This document shows positions 53,577-63,021 of a stretch of 64,000 bases of DNA, piece after piece. The translations under genes and the position numbers were made by a program. The notes under the pieces are model-generated. The model worked only from the letters and a program-made list of their open reading frames with translations, ran no database searches and was not told where the DNA came from. The stretch comes from Desulfosarcinaceae bacterium (GTDB taxonomy: Bacteria; Desulfobacterota; Desulfobacteria; Desulfobacterales; Desulfosarcinaceae). Location: contig JASJCL010000037.1 in assembly GCA_030066015.1 (NCBI GenBank), positions 1 to 64,000 on the forward strand, read 5' to 3'. Position 1 is the first letter of the stretch. Every line of letters begins with the position of its first letter.

Positions 53577-54785
53577 CTAACGCTTAATGTTGATCAACTC
53601 CGCCAGCACCTCATCACTGGCCGTGATCACCTTTGAATTGGCCTGAAAGGCCCGCTGGGTCGTGATCAACTCCACGAACTCGGTGGCCAGATCCACGTTG
53701 GACATCTCCAGTGTATTGGGCGCAACCGATCCCATGCCAGAGGTGTTGGCAGCTGAGATCAACGCTTGACCTGAGGCCAGAGACTCGGCGAAGAGGTTGG
53801 CGCCCTGTTTGGAAAGTCCGGCGTAGCTGGGAAAATCCGCCAGCGCGAGCTGGGCGAAAGGGATCATGGTGCCATTGGAGTAGAGACCGGTAAAAACACC
53901 ATCCTCGTCCACCGAAACCCCCTGAAGCATACCGGGCGGATAGCCGTTTTGGGCCTGCGCCGTCTTGGTGGATTCGGAGGAGTAACCGGTGACGCTGCCG
54001 TCGCTCGCGGCGCTATTCAGATAGGTCCAGTCGATGTTCAGGTTGGCACCCGCCAGACCGGTGATAGCGATGGTGGGGTTGCCCCCTGCCTCGGTGGCGG
54101 CGTCGAGACTGCCGTCGGAGTCGAAACTGATACTGCCCGTCGTGGCGCTGGCGCCTGTGGAAGGCGCGACGGTCCAGTCCCACTCGGTGTTGGTCTGATC
54201 GTAGGTGAACTGGAAGGTCAACTCAACGGGGGTTCCCAGAGAATCGTAGACGGTGATGGTGGAGTCGAAGGTGTCGCCGTCGGCTGCGGTGGCATCGAGG
54301 TTGATCTCGAACGAGATCTCATCGGTGGCCCGCGGCGAATTGGTGCCGTTGGGCAAGGTGATGTTGCTGATGGGCTGGGTGTTGCCGTTGATGTCGATGG
54401 GGTAGCCTTGAACCGCCAACCCGTCGGGTGTCACCAGGTCGCCGTCGCGGTCGAACTCGAATTTCCCGGCACGCGTGTAGTATTGGCTGCCATCGTTGGG
54501 ATCCTGTACGATGAACATCCCCTGGCCGTTTATGGAGAGATCGGTGACGCTGGTCGTGTTCTCCATGGACCCGGCATCCCAGTTGGGATTGACGCCGTTC
54601 ATGACGACGCCTCGGCCGATCTGGTTTTGGGCCGATCCCATGGAGGCGGTGAAGATGTTGGCGAAGGTGACCCGCGAGACTTTGAAACCGGTGGTATCCA
54701 CGTTGGCGATGTTGTCGCCGATGACGGCCATGGCGCTGGTGTTGGCCTTCAGTCCGGAGATGCCTGAATATAATGATCCTATCAT
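53577..54785 (-). CDS. flgE: flagellar hook protein FlgE
   Basis: FlgE, 402 residues, forms the hook. The N-terminus SLYSGISGLKANTSAMAVIGDNIANVDTTGFKVSRVTFANIF and C-terminus APNTLEMSNVDLATEFVELITTQRAFQANSKVITASDEVLAELINIKR are hallmark D0 segments. The YYTRAGKFEFDRDGDLVTPDGLAVQGYPID segment is FlgE-like. It matches E. coli FlgE in length (about 402). It follows flgD by 55 bases and ends the first transcription block. Confidence 0.97.
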   Translation of the reverse strand: MIGSLYSGISGLKANTSAMAVIGDNIANVDTTGFKVSRVTFANIFTASMGSAQNQIGRGVVMNGVNPNWDAGSMENTTSVTDLSINGQGMFIVQDPNDGSQYYTRAGKFEFDRDGDLVTPDGLAVQGYPIDINGNTQPISNITLPNGTNSPRATDEISFEINLDATAADGDTFDSTITVYDSLGTPVELTFQFTYDQTNTEWDWTVAPSTGASATTGSISFDSDGSLDAATEAGGNPTIAITGLAGANLNIDWTYLNSAASDGSVTGYSSESTKTAQAQNGYPPGMLQGVSVDEDGVFTGLYSNGTMIPFAQLALADFPSYAGLSKQGANLFAESLASGQALISAANTSGMGSVAPNTLEMSNVDLATEFVELITTQRAFQANSKVITASDEVLAELINIKR

Positions 54786-54840
54786 GTAACACGTCCTTTC
54801 AGCTGGTGTCGCTTCAGTAGCAGTAATACTGCAGTCGCGT

Positions 54841-55518
54841 TTACCCCTCGGTGGCGGCCTGATCGATGCGCACCACGGAGCCGATGGGCAGCAAGAAGCT
54901 GTCGGTCTGCAGGTAAGCCTCTCCGTTCTGGTAGCTGACGCCTGTCACCACACCCGATGAGTATGTGGTGGCGGACACCGGAACATCCTGTTCGTCGACG
55001 GCCAGGACATCGAACTGATAACGCCCTTCTGGCAGCGGTTGTCCGTCCTGATCGGTGCCATCCCAGGTCACCTGCTGCTCGCCGGCGGCCAGAGAGCCTA
55101 CTTCGAAATCGCCCACATAGGCGCCGGCGGCATTGTAAATTTTTATGTAGACGGCATCGGCATCCCCTGCCAGGTCAAAGCGCAGGGTCGCCGCACCGGT
55201 ATCATCCAATTCGACCTCATTGCCAACCGCCGTCACCTGTTTGCCAATGAATTGAACCGCCTGGGCGTTGTCACTGGCAGCCTGATAGGCGGTCAGGGTT
55301 TCAAGTGTCGCGTTGATGTTCTCCAATTGTTCCAGAGAGCTGAACTGGGCCAATTGGGCCGTAAAGCCCGTGCTGTCCATGGGATTCATGGGATCCTGAT
55401 ACTGGAGCTGGGCCACCAGCATGGTGAGAAACTCATCTTTGCCCAGTTCGTTGTTCGTATTGGTTTGAGTATTGGTCTGGGCAGCACTCTGGACATTGTC
55501 GATGCCAATCAGTGACAT
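54841..55518 (-). CDS. flgD: flagellar hook cap protein FlgD
   Basis: FlgD, 225 residues, caps the growing hook. The N-terminal motif LGKDEFLTMLVAQLQYQDPMNPMDSTGFTAQLAQFSSLEQLENIN is diagnostic. The C-terminal FlgD Tudor/Ig-like region has VTWDGTDQDGQPLPEGRYQFDVLAVD, as expected. CAAGGAGAG precedes the ATG at 55518. It is after fliK and before flgE. Confidence 0.96.
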   Translation of the reverse strand: MSLIGIDNVQSAAQTNTQTNTNNELGKDEFLTMLVAQLQYQDPMNPMDSTGFTAQLAQFSSLEQLENINATLETLTAYQAASDNAQAVQFIGKQVTAVGNEVELDDTGAATLRFDLAGDADAVYIKIYNAAGAYVGDFEVGSLAAGEQQVTWDGTDQDGQPLPEGRYQFDVLAVDEQDVPVSATTYSSGVVTGVSYQNGEAYLQTDSFLLPIGSVVRIDQAATEG

Positions 55519-55565
55519 ATTCTCTCCTTGTGAAAGGGGTTTTCGGGAAACACCCCCGAGGCGCG

Positions 55566-57038
55566 CTAGGCGAAGTAGTCCACGCCGTCGCTCGTCTCCG
55601 TCTCCTGTGGCGGAAGTTGGTGCTCTGATCGGGATTGGTCCTCGCGATGCTCCCGATTCGCCTGGCTGAAGGCTTTACCTCGACCTCCGCTGCGGCGCTG
55701 GCCCCAGGTCTGTTGCTCTTTGTTCTGAGATTCCTGGTCGCCGCCCACGGAGACCTCGAATTTGTCGATCTCCAGTCCCTGCCCTGAAAGTTCGCTGCGC
55801 AACTGGTGCAGATTGCTTTCCAGGAGCTCTTTGACCATGGGCATATCGGCCACCACCTTGACCATCACCTGCTGCTGGTCGGTGGAGATATTTAGGCGGA
55901 CCTGTCCCAGGTGCTCGGGCTTCAACTGAATACGCATTTCGGTCTGGCCGTTCTGCACCCGGACCTTGGCGGATTCGACAATCTGCTGGACAACCTCTTC
56001 CCTTGGAAGCGGCTGCGGTGGGGCCGGATCTGTCTTACCGGCACTGGCCAGGGCGCTGGTGGCGGGCGTCGCGCTCTTTGGACCGGCGTTTCCCGCTGCT
56101 TCCAGGGGGAGGTCCCCGGCGGCCCGCATCGGTCCGGCCTCAGCGTCCTTCGGCGCCATTTGATCCGCAATGTTAGAAACGGCTTGAGGCGGTCCCTCTT
56201 GGGTGGCGATCGATTTCGCGATGTTGGCGGGCGCCTCGCCTCCCTTCGACTGCGTCTGCCCTGAGCCGCCTTGCAATTGATCCGCACGCAGGTGCGTCCC
56301 GTTTGGCGGGGCCGATTTCCCGCCAAGATCGGACTTTTCTGTCGACGGGCCGGCGTGCTGGGAAATGGCAGGGGCGCGATTGTCGGTCGGCTTGACGACT
56401 GGTGCGTCATCCCCACGCGCACCCTCCGAAGTCGCCCGTTCGACCGAGATTCTGCTCCCCTCGGGATCAAATCGCCGCGGTACCTGTTCCGCCACTGCGG
56501 CGGTGGTGCTCGGTTCTGGCGTCTTCGCCGCCATCTTGCCGGCTGGGTTTGCCGCTGTCATGCCGGACGCCGTCTGTACCGCAGCTCCCTTGGGGATTGC
56601 CTTGAACGGCGGGACCGTCGGCTGATCTTCCTTCTGGGCGGTGACAACCGAATCCCTACCCAAGGTCCCGCCCGCAGCGGATATCTCCGGCGGAGGTGAT
56701 GGGGCGGCGCCAGTATCGGGCGCAAGCGGCGCTTGCTCGGGCACCATCGTCGGCGGTTGCACGCCAGGCGCCACCAGGAGCCCCTCCTCGACTGGGGTAT
56801 CGCCGACGGGAGGAGATTCGGGGATCACCGGGGCAGCGCCGGCGGCCGCATCGGCGTCGGTCGCTTGGAATAGATCCGCCATGGTCTCGCGAAAATCTTT
56901 TAAAAATCGGGGCTGCTCCTGATCCCCTCCCGCGGTGCCATCTTGGAATGCCACCTGGTTCATGTCTCCGCTGATCGCCGGTGCTTCCACCGGGACCGTT
57001 TCTACACTCGCCGGCACCGGATTGATATCGAAATGCAT
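55566..57038 (-). CDS. fliK: flagellar hook-length control protein FliK
   Basis: FliK, 490 residues, measures hook length and triggers FlhB switching. The long N-terminal part (about 1-330) is Pro/Ala/Gly-rich and disordered. The C-terminal Flg_hook domain (about 345-440) has VRVQNGQTEMRIQLKPEHLGQVRLNISTDQQQVMVKVVADMPMVKELLESNLHQLRSELSGQGLEIDKFEVSVG, the conserved core. The last 50 residues are Gln/Arg-rich. The ATG at 57038 has GAGG five bases upstream; a GTG at 57044 is the alternative. It lies 21 bases after fliJ. Confidence 0.92.
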   Translation of the reverse strand: MHFDINPVPASVETVPVEAPAISGDMNQVAFQDGTAGGDQEQPRFLKDFRETMADLFQATDADAAAGAAPVIPESPPVGDTPVEEGLLVAPGVQPPTMVPEQAPLAPDTGAAPSPPPEISAAGGTLGRDSVVTAQKEDQPTVPPFKAIPKGAAVQTASGMTAANPAGKMAAKTPEPSTTAAVAEQVPRRFDPEGSRISVERATSEGARGDDAPVVKPTDNRAPAISQHAGPSTEKSDLGGKSAPPNGTHLRADQLQGGSGQTQSKGGEAPANIAKSIATQEGPPQAVSNIADQMAPKDAEAGPMRAAGDLPLEAAGNAGPKSATPATSALASAGKTDPAPPQPLPREEVVQQIVESAKVRVQNGQTEMRIQLKPEHLGQVRLNISTDQQQVMVKVVADMPMVKELLESNLHQLRSELSGQGLEIDKFEVSVGGDQESQNKEQQTWGQRRSGGRGKAFSQANREHREDQSRSEHQLPPQETETSDGVDYFA

Positions 57039-57059
57039 CCTCACCTCACAATACTGCCC

Positions 57060-57533
57060 TTAGCTGGGCATGCGGTTACGATTGTAAGCACCCAAAGCGA
57101 TCTCATTGAGGTCGGCCTGCTCTTTGCGCAGCAGCTTTTCGTGGTAGGCGCTGAGTCCCTTCTTCCGCAGCTGTTCCAACATCTCCCGTTTTTTGACGGC
57201 TTCCAGCAACTCCTTCTGCTTGACGCGGAAACAGCGCTCCGTTTCACGGGTGAGTTCGCGCTGACTGGCCACATCTTCGCGGAGGCGATCAAAATAGTGC
57301 CGATAGAGGATCAGGTCATCGCTGCTGAGGGCCCCGTTCTGCTTTTTTTTAAATTGTGCTGTCATATCTGCTTCTTTCTGGAGCAACCGCTCCAACACAT
57401 CCGTTTGGGCATCGAGTTGCAATCGTATCTCTGCCAACGCCTTTTGGTGTTCATCCTCGATAAAGCGTTGATGGTTCAGAAGGACCTCTAAATTGAAGCG
57501 ATACAATCGTGCCCGCCTTTTCCCTGTCGTCAT
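57060..57533 (-). CDS. fliJ: flagellar export chaperone FliJ
   Basis: FliJ, 157 residues, a coiled-coil protein that links the FliI ATPase to FlhA. It is helical throughout, with YRFNLEVLLNHQRFIEDEHQKALAEIRLQL and LYRHYFDRLREDVASQRELTRETERCFRVKQKELLEAVKKREMLEQLRKK. This matches the FliJ pattern, and the position right after fliI (4-base overlap) is canonical. Confidence 0.92.
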   Translation of the reverse strand: MTTGKRRARLYRFNLEVLLNHQRFIEDEHQKALAEIRLQLDAQTDVLERLLQKEADMTAQFKKKQNGALSSDDLILYRHYFDRLREDVASQRELTRETERCFRVKQKELLEAVKKREMLEQLRKKGLSAYHEKLLRKEQADLNEIALGAYNRNRMPS

Positions 57534-58852
57534 CCATTAATGACGCCTTCCAGCTGTTCCAAGCTGGTCTCAAGATCACCGGTCTCCTGGATATCCTGTC
57601 GCAGGTAGGAGTTGATCCGTTCGATCTTGTCAATGGCCTGGTCGATTTTCGGATTGGAGCCGGCCACATAGGCGCCGATGTTGATCAAATCCTCTGCTTT
57701 GCGGTAGGTCGCCAGGATCTCTTTCAACAGACCGGCGTTGTGGCGGTGGTCCAGGGTTGTAATATCGTTCATTACCCGGCTAATGCTTTTGAGAACATCA
57801 ATGGCCGGGAAGTGGTTTTGGTGGGCCAGCTCGCGGGTCAGCACCACATGGCCATCCAGGATAGAGCGAACGGCATCGGCAATGGGTTCGTTCATATCGT
57901 CCCCCTCCACCAATACCGTGTAGAGGCCGGTTATGGAGCCTTGTTGTTGGGAAGTACCGGCCCGTTCCAGCAGCTTGGGCAGCAGGGTAAACACCGAAGG
58001 GGTGTAGCCCTTGGTGGTGGGCGGCTCCCCGACGGCGAGGCCGATCTCACGCTGGGCCATGGCAAACCGGGTCACCGAATCCATCATGAGATTGACCGTC
58101 AATCCCAGGTCGCGGAAGTACTCCGCAATGGCGGTGGCGATGAAGGCGCCCCGCATACGGATGAGGGGCAGATGGTCGGAGGTGGCCACCACAACCACCG
58201 ATTTTCGGAGACCTTCGGGTCCCAGTTGCTGGTCAATAAACTCATTGAGTTCCCGGCCGCGCTCCCCGATGAGGGCGATGACGTTGACGTCCGCTACCGT
58301 GCGACGGGCGATCATTCCAAGCAGGACGCTCTTGCCGACCCCGGAACCGGCGAATATACCCATGCGCTGTCCACGCCCCACTGTTAGCAGGCCATTGATG
58401 GCCCGGATCCCCAGGTCCAAGGGTTCACTGATGCGGCTTCGCAGCAAGGGATTGATGGGCTTGCCGTAGATGGGGTAGTGGGCCTCCACTGGGATGCCCC
58501 CCTTCCCATCGATGGGCTGTCCAAGCCCGTCAACAATGCGGCCGAGGAGGGCTCTGCCCACGCCGATGTCGGCCTGGGGCGACACCTCCATCACCCGGCT
58601 GCCGGGACCGATCCCCCGCATCTCCTCAAGTGGCATCAGCAGAACGGTATTATCACGGAAGCCCATCACTTCCGCCATAATCTTGGCCTGCTGATCCGGC
58701 GCGTACACCTCGCATACACTGCCCAGCTGCGATGCCGGCCCGGTGGCCTCCAGCACCAGGCCCACCACCTTGGTGACCTTACCGCTGGCCCGCACCGTCA
58801 TGGCATCGTCCAGGATCTTGAGGTAGCGTTGGGTTCGGTTTTCCAAGGTCAT
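57530..58852 (-). CDS. fliI: flagellar export ATPase FliI
   Basis: FliI, 440 residues, hexameric ATPase related to F1-beta. Walker A GSGVGKS is at 169-175, with GRGQRMGIFAGSGVGKSVLLGMIAR as the family block. VIALIGERGRELNEFI, VVVATSDHLPLIRMRGAFIATAIAEYFRD and the Walker B region LMMDSVTRFAMAQREIGLAVGEPPTTKGYTPSVFTLLPKLLERAG are all diagnostic. It overlaps fliH and fliJ by 4 bases each. Confidence 0.98.
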   Translation of the reverse strand: MTLENRTQRYLKILDDAMTVRASGKVTKVVGLVLEATGPASQLGSVCEVYAPDQQAKIMAEVMGFRDNTVLLMPLEEMRGIGPGSRVMEVSPQADIGVGRALLGRIVDGLGQPIDGKGGIPVEAHYPIYGKPINPLLRSRISEPLDLGIRAINGLLTVGRGQRMGIFAGSGVGKSVLLGMIARRTVADVNVIALIGERGRELNEFIDQQLGPEGLRKSVVVVATSDHLPLIRMRGAFIATAIAEYFRDLGLTVNLMMDSVTRFAMAQREIGLAVGEPPTTKGYTPSVFTLLPKLLERAGTSQQQGSITGLYTVLVEGDDMNEPIADAVRSILDGHVVLTRELAHQNHFPAIDVLKSISRVMNDITTLDHRHNAGLLKEILATYRKAEDLINIGAYVAGSNPKIDQAIDKIERINSYLRQDIQETGDLETSLEQLEGVING

Positions 58853-59583
58853 CCGTCGGTCCCCTGCCCTTCATCCGTCTCGATCGTCTTGCCGAGCTGT
58901 TGACGGAACAGGTTTTCGATGAGCATCAACTGGTGCTCGATCCGTGCATCGATATCGCCGAAATCGGTTTCGACGATACACCCCCCGCGGCCGATGCCCG
59001 GGTCGGCGCTCCAGGTCAGGCGGGCCGGGTCGATGGTCGGCAGATCCAAGAGATTCTGGCTATCCTTGAGCCGCGCCAGGTCGTCCGGATTGACGCGAAT
59101 ATTGAGCCGATTCGTGTCCATTACCTTGGCGAGGGCCTGATTGAGGACGCTCGGCAGTGCTTGCGGCAGTTCGCCAATCGCATGGGGTATCACCTTACGG
59201 GCGATGGCCAGGGAAAGCTCGACGACGGCCTTTTCGGCCTGCCCCGTCAATTGTGCCTCGGTAGAAGCCATGGCCGCCACGGCACTCTGAAGGGCCTGAA
59301 TAACTGGGGCCAACGATTCGGCCGCCGCTTTCTGTCCAGCTTCCATACCGGCGGCATATCCCTCTTGGCGGGCCATGGTCATCTGCTGCGCGGTCGACGG
59401 TTCACTGCCTTCCGCACCCTCCTGATGGTGGTTGGCGGGGATAAAAGCGCCCGAATTTGGTGGCGTCTCACTGTCTGACCACCCACTGCGGGAACTCTCT
59501 TCGGGTGCGTCAGCCCCCTCAAACTCGGGGAAGCAGTGCGGTTTGAAGCACCCGTCATCGTTTGATGGTGATTGCGATGCCAT
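58849..59583 (-). CDS. fliH: flagellar export ATPase regulator FliH
   Basis: FliH, 244 residues, binds and restrains FliI. The N-terminus is variable, and AYGAGM-type repeats are reduced to a helical GYAAGMEAGQKAAAESLAPVIQALQSAVAAM. The C-terminal domain has VELSLAIARKVIPHAIGELPQALPSVLNQALAKVMDTNRLNIRVNPDDLARL and GRGGCIVETDFGDIDARIEHQL, typical FliH/YscL features. The ATG at 59583 starts one base after the fliG stop; longer frames overlap fliG. Confidence 0.93.
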   Translation of the reverse strand: MASQSPSNDDGCFKPHCFPEFEGADAPEESSRSGWSDSETPPNSGAFIPANHHQEGAEGSEPSTAQQMTMARQEGYAAGMEAGQKAAAESLAPVIQALQSAVAAMASTEAQLTGQAEKAVVELSLAIARKVIPHAIGELPQALPSVLNQALAKVMDTNRLNIRVNPDDLARLKDSQNLLDLPTIDPARLTWSADPGIGRGGCIVETDFGDIDARIEHQLMLIENLFRQQLGKTIETDEGQGTDG

Positions 59584-59584
59584 A

Positions 59585-60586
59585 CTAAGCAACGAATTCC
59601 TCCCCACCACGGCCACTGATGATCAGCTCGCCTTTTCGCTCCATATCCTGGATCACTTTGGTGACCTTCTGCTGGGCATCGGTCACGTCCTTCATCCGCA
59701 CCGCGCCGGCAACTTCCATCTCCTCCTTGAGGATGGAAGCGGCGCGTTCCGACATATTCCGGAAAATCTTCTCTTTGACCTCGTCGGCGGCGGCTTTCAG
59801 TGCCAGTGCCAACTCATTGGATTCGACCGAGCGCAGCACTTGCTGCAGGCCCTTGTCGTCAACGTAGATAATATCATCGAAGATGAACATATTGGCCTTG
59901 ATCTCTTCGGCCAGATCTGGATCGCTCTCTTCGATCTCATCGATGATCTGTTCGGCCGAAGCGCCGTCAATCTGATTGAGAATCTCTGCCAGATGCGTCA
60001 CTCCGCCAGCTTCCTGGGTGGCGGCATTATCCTTGTTTTGCAAAATCTCGGCGAACACCTTGTCAATCTCCTCCACCATGCCGGAGACAACCTTGTCCAG
60101 GCTGGCGATGCGGTAAGCCACATCGGACTTGATCTCATCGGGCAGCTGCCCCAGCACCTCGCTGGCCGAATGGGGATTGAGATTGACGATGATCAACGCG
60201 ATGGTCTGGGGATGCTCATCCTTGATGAGCTGCACCAATTGACTCGCCTCGATGTTCTGGATAGCGGCCAGATTCGTCGGCTGTTTCGGGTCATCGCCCC
60301 CGTTGCCGCCCTCCACGGCGACGGGTTCCGAACCGCTGGGGCTGCCCTCGCCCCTCCCTGCTTGGGGTTCATGGGTTAACTGAGGACCGCCCAGATTGCT
60401 GAGAAACTCCTGCGCCACGCGTTCCACCAAGTCCGGACTGATGCTGCCCATTTGGGACTGCAGTTTGTAAATCATGGCGCGCTCAGCATCGCTCAGCCGG
60501 TCGAGAAGGCTCCGGGCCGCCTCAGACCCAATGGCATGAACGAGAATGGCGGCTTTCAGAGATCCGGCAAGCTTGTTGGGATTCAT
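59585..60586 (-). CDS. fliG: flagellar motor switch protein FliG
   Basis: FliG, 333 residues, transmits torque. The N-terminal FliF-binding domain (KLAGSLKAAILVHAIG...) is followed by an atypical Gly/Ser/Gln-rich linker (about 75-110). The armadillo core has NIEASQLVQLIKDEHPQTIALIIVNLNPHSASEVLGQLP, the EHPQ family signature. The C-terminal torque domain has MFIFDDIIYVDDKGLQQVLRSVESNELALALK and ends GRGGEEFVA. The length is usual (about 330-345). Confidence 0.97.
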   Translation of the reverse strand: MNPNKLAGSLKAAILVHAIGSEAARSLLDRLSDAERAMIYKLQSQMGSISPDLVERVAQEFLSNLGGPQLTHEPQAGRGEGSPSGSEPVAVEGGNGGDDPKQPTNLAAIQNIEASQLVQLIKDEHPQTIALIIVNLNPHSASEVLGQLPDEIKSDVAYRIASLDKVVSGMVEEIDKVFAEILQNKDNAATQEAGGVTHLAEILNQIDGASAEQIIDEIEESDPDLAEEIKANMFIFDDIIYVDDKGLQQVLRSVESNELALALKAAADEVKEKIFRNMSERAASILKEEMEVAGAVRMKDVTDAQQKVTKVIQDMERKGELIISGRGGEEFVA

Positions 60587-60656
60587 CTGTGCTGTGCTTT
60601 CCGAAGCGTTCTCGGACGCATTTCAAACGGCGCCATGGGAAGTACTGCGCAAGGTC

Positions 60657-62261
60657 TCACTGTTGTTGATCCTTTAACCAGGACTGCATCAACTGCGCGG
60701 TGCCGTCCTGGTTGCTGGAGATCAGCTGCGCCGCCTGCTGGGTATACGGCAGCTGGGTGCCATCATACTCTTTCTCCAGTTCTGCGATCGTCTTGGGCAA
60801 TTGTTCGATCAATTCGTAGTCCTCTATTGACGTTGAGGTCAGCCAAGCGATCAGGGGCTTTACGACGATGAGGTAGCTGAAAATGAGAAATCCCCCGGCG
60901 ATGAGGTATTTGAGCAGGTAGGCATACTCAGACAATTTATCCAATAACCCCGGCGCCTTGACGGTTTCGGAGACCTCCCCTTGTCCGGCGGCGAAGCTGA
61001 TATTGACGACCTCCACCTGGTCTCCGCGTTCGGCGTCGAAGTTGACCGAACGCCTGACGATATTCTGGAGTTTGGCCATCTCCTCTTCCGTCCGAGGGAC
61101 ATAAGTGGTCGTGGGTGCCTCCCCTTCGACAGCGGCAGCCACACTCTGGTAGGTGCCGTCAACCACCACCGCCACCGAGAGCCGTTTTAGCTTGCCGGTT
61201 GGCATGACTTGGTGACTGGTCACCTTGCCGATCTCGTAATTGGTAGTGTTGTCCGTTTTACGAAATCCATCCTTAGCGGCGCCGCCAGAAGTGCGTGGTT
61301 GCCCCTGGGTAATATTGGCGGCCAGGCCCGGAATCCCGGCTGGTCCACCAACGGCCCGGTTGGAGGCTTCGTTGTAGTTTTGCTCACTCCGCACCACTTG
61401 GTTGTCCGGCAGGTAGAGTTCTTCGGTTTTCTCCTGTCGGACGAAATCCAATTCGGCGGCGACCCTCACAATCGCCTTGTTCTTCCCAAGAACATTCTCC
61501 AGCATGGTGGCGATCCGCGTCTCGAGAATACGCTCCAAGCGCGCCTGAAAATCCAGTTGATCATTGGAAATATTGCCCAGGTCATTGGGATTCTCGTGGC
61601 CGGCAAGCAGCTTGCCGTTGCTGTCCACCACGGTGACCTTTTCCGGTGGCAACTGCGCCACGCTGGAGGAAACCAGGTTGACGATTCCCTGCACCTGATC
61701 CTTGGAGAGAAAACGGCCCCCTTTGAGCTTGAGGATCACCGACGCGCTGGCGGGGTGTTCATCTTCGATGAAGAGGGATTTTTCGGGCATGACGAGATGC
61801 ACCCGGCTGCTCTCCACCTCCGAGAGCCCATTGATGGTGCGAACCAGTTCCCCCTGTAAGGCGCGTTGATAGTTGACGGTTTGGGCAAACTCCGTCATGC
61901 CGAGCTTCAGATTGTCGAACAGTTCAAATCCAATCCCGCCCCCGTTGGGCAATCCCTGGGTGGCCAGGTCGATGCGCGTGGTGTAGATTTTGTCGCGGGG
62001 CACCATGATGGTGGCGCCATTGGCCGAAAGACGGTAGGGGATCTTGCGTGCATCCAATGCCGCGATCACCTCTCCGGCGTCGGCGGGTGCCATCTGTGTG
62101 TAGAGCGGCAGGTAATTGTCATTCCCCGACCAGGTGATCAGAAAGAGAAAGGCCGCCATCGTGCCGAAGAAAAAGACCAGCAGCGCGATCAGTTTCCCGA
62201 GGGAGATGTGCTTGAGAAGGGTTTTGAGGAGCGCCGGTATCTCTTTAGGATTGAAGGCCAT
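60657..62261 (-). CDS. fliF: flagellar MS-ring protein FliF
   Basis: FliF, 534 residues, forms the MS ring in the inner membrane. It has two transmembrane helices (about 23-44 and 450-470) flanking the periplasmic ring domains with YLPLYTQMAPADAGEVIAALDARKIPYRLSANGATIMVPRDKIYTTRIDLATQGLPNGGGIGFELFD, the YscJ/FliF signature, and YQRALQGELVRTINGLSEVESSRVHLVMPEKSLF. The C-terminal cytoplasmic tail should bind FliG, encoded 70 bases downstream. Confidence 0.98.
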   Translation of the reverse strand: MAFNPKEIPALLKTLLKHISLGKLIALLVFFFGTMAAFLFLITWSGNDNYLPLYTQMAPADAGEVIAALDARKIPYRLSANGATIMVPRDKIYTTRIDLATQGLPNGGGIGFELFDNLKLGMTEFAQTVNYQRALQGELVRTINGLSEVESSRVHLVMPEKSLFIEDEHPASASVILKLKGGRFLSKDQVQGIVNLVSSSVAQLPPEKVTVVDSNGKLLAGHENPNDLGNISNDQLDFQARLERILETRIATMLENVLGKNKAIVRVAAELDFVRQEKTEELYLPDNQVVRSEQNYNEASNRAVGGPAGIPGLAANITQGQPRTSGGAAKDGFRKTDNTTNYEIGKVTSHQVMPTGKLKRLSVAVVVDGTYQSVAAAVEGEAPTTTYVPRTEEEMAKLQNIVRRSVNFDAERGDQVEVVNISFAAGQGEVSETVKAPGLLDKLSEYAYLLKYLIAGGFLIFSYLIVVKPLIAWLTSTSIEDYELIEQLPKTIAELEKEYDGTQLPYTQQAAQLISSNQDGTAQLMQSWLKDQQQ

Positions 62262-62273
62262 AGGTCCCTATGC

Positions 62274-62582
62274 TTACATCTGCATGTTTTTAATCTGGTC
62301 GTAGGCGGCCACGATCTTGTTGCGCACCTGAACCATCAACTCGAAGCTCACTTCCGCTTTCTGCAGGGTGATCATGGTGTTGTGAATATCCGTGTTCTCG
62401 CCGCTTACCATTTGCCGCACGGCCTCATCTCCTTTGAGTTGCAGTTCGTTCACCTGGTCGAAGGTTGACTGCAGGAGATTACCGAAGCTGCTGGCTTCCG
62501 CAGCAGGGTTGGCTTCGGGGCGCTCTGGAGCGGGTTTAACGGTGTCGATGCGCGGGGGTTGGAGGGCGTTCAACTTCATCAT
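62274..62582 (-). CDS. fliE: flagellar hook-basal body protein FliE
   Basis: FliE, 102 residues, links MS ring and rod. NLLQSTFDQVNELQLKGDEAVRQMVSGENTDIHNTMITLQKAEVSFELMVQVRNKIVAAYDQIKNMQM is the textbook FliE C-terminus ending in an Met-rich motif. The start overlaps the flgC stop by one base. Confidence 0.97.
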   Translation of the reverse strand: MMKLNALQPPRIDTVKPAPERPEANPAAEASSFGNLLQSTFDQVNELQLKGDEAVRQMVSGENTDIHNTMITLQKAEVSFELMVQVRNKIVAAYDQIKNMQM

Positions 62583-63019
62583 TAGCGTCCAATCTCGAGT
62601 GCCGTCACGGCCATGTCTTTGGTGGTTTTGACGGCGGTCACATTGGCCTCATAGCTGCGGCTGGCCGACATCATGTTGACCATCTCCTCAACGACGTTGA
62701 TATTGGGCATGGCCACAAAACCGCTTTCATCGGCGTCGGGATGGGCCGGGTCGAATTTGCGGATAGGGGGTCGCCTGTCCTCTCGGATCTCGGTGACCTG
62801 AACCTGTTTGAGGTAGGTATCCATACGGTTGCGCAGTGCTTGTCGAAAGTCGGCCGGCGGCTCTACGGTTTCGAAAAGAGCATCCTTGCGCTTGTAGGGT
62901 CCGCCCTCGGCGGTCCGCGTTGTGCTGACATTGGCCAAGTTATGGGAGATGAGATTCATGCGGATCCGCTGGGCATTGAGACCTGCGGCACTGGCATCAA
63001 GCGACTTCATGAAATCCAT
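62582..63019 (-). CDS. flgC: flagellar proximal rod protein FlgC
   Basis: FlgC, 145 residues, rod subunit. LDASAAGLNAQRIRMNLISHNLANVSTTRTAEGGPYKRKDALFE at the N-terminus and VAMPNINVVEEMVNMMSASRSYEANVTAVKTTKDMAVTALEIGR at the C-terminus are diagnostic. The length is usual. It lies 2 bases after flgB and is coupled to fliE. Confidence 0.97.
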   Translation of the reverse strand: MDFMKSLDASAAGLNAQRIRMNLISHNLANVSTTRTAEGGPYKRKDALFETVEPPADFRQALRNRMDTYLKQVQVTEIREDRRPPIRKFDPAHPDADESGFVAMPNINVVEEMVNMMSASRSYEANVTAVKTTKDMAVTALEIGR

Positions 63020-63021
63020 GA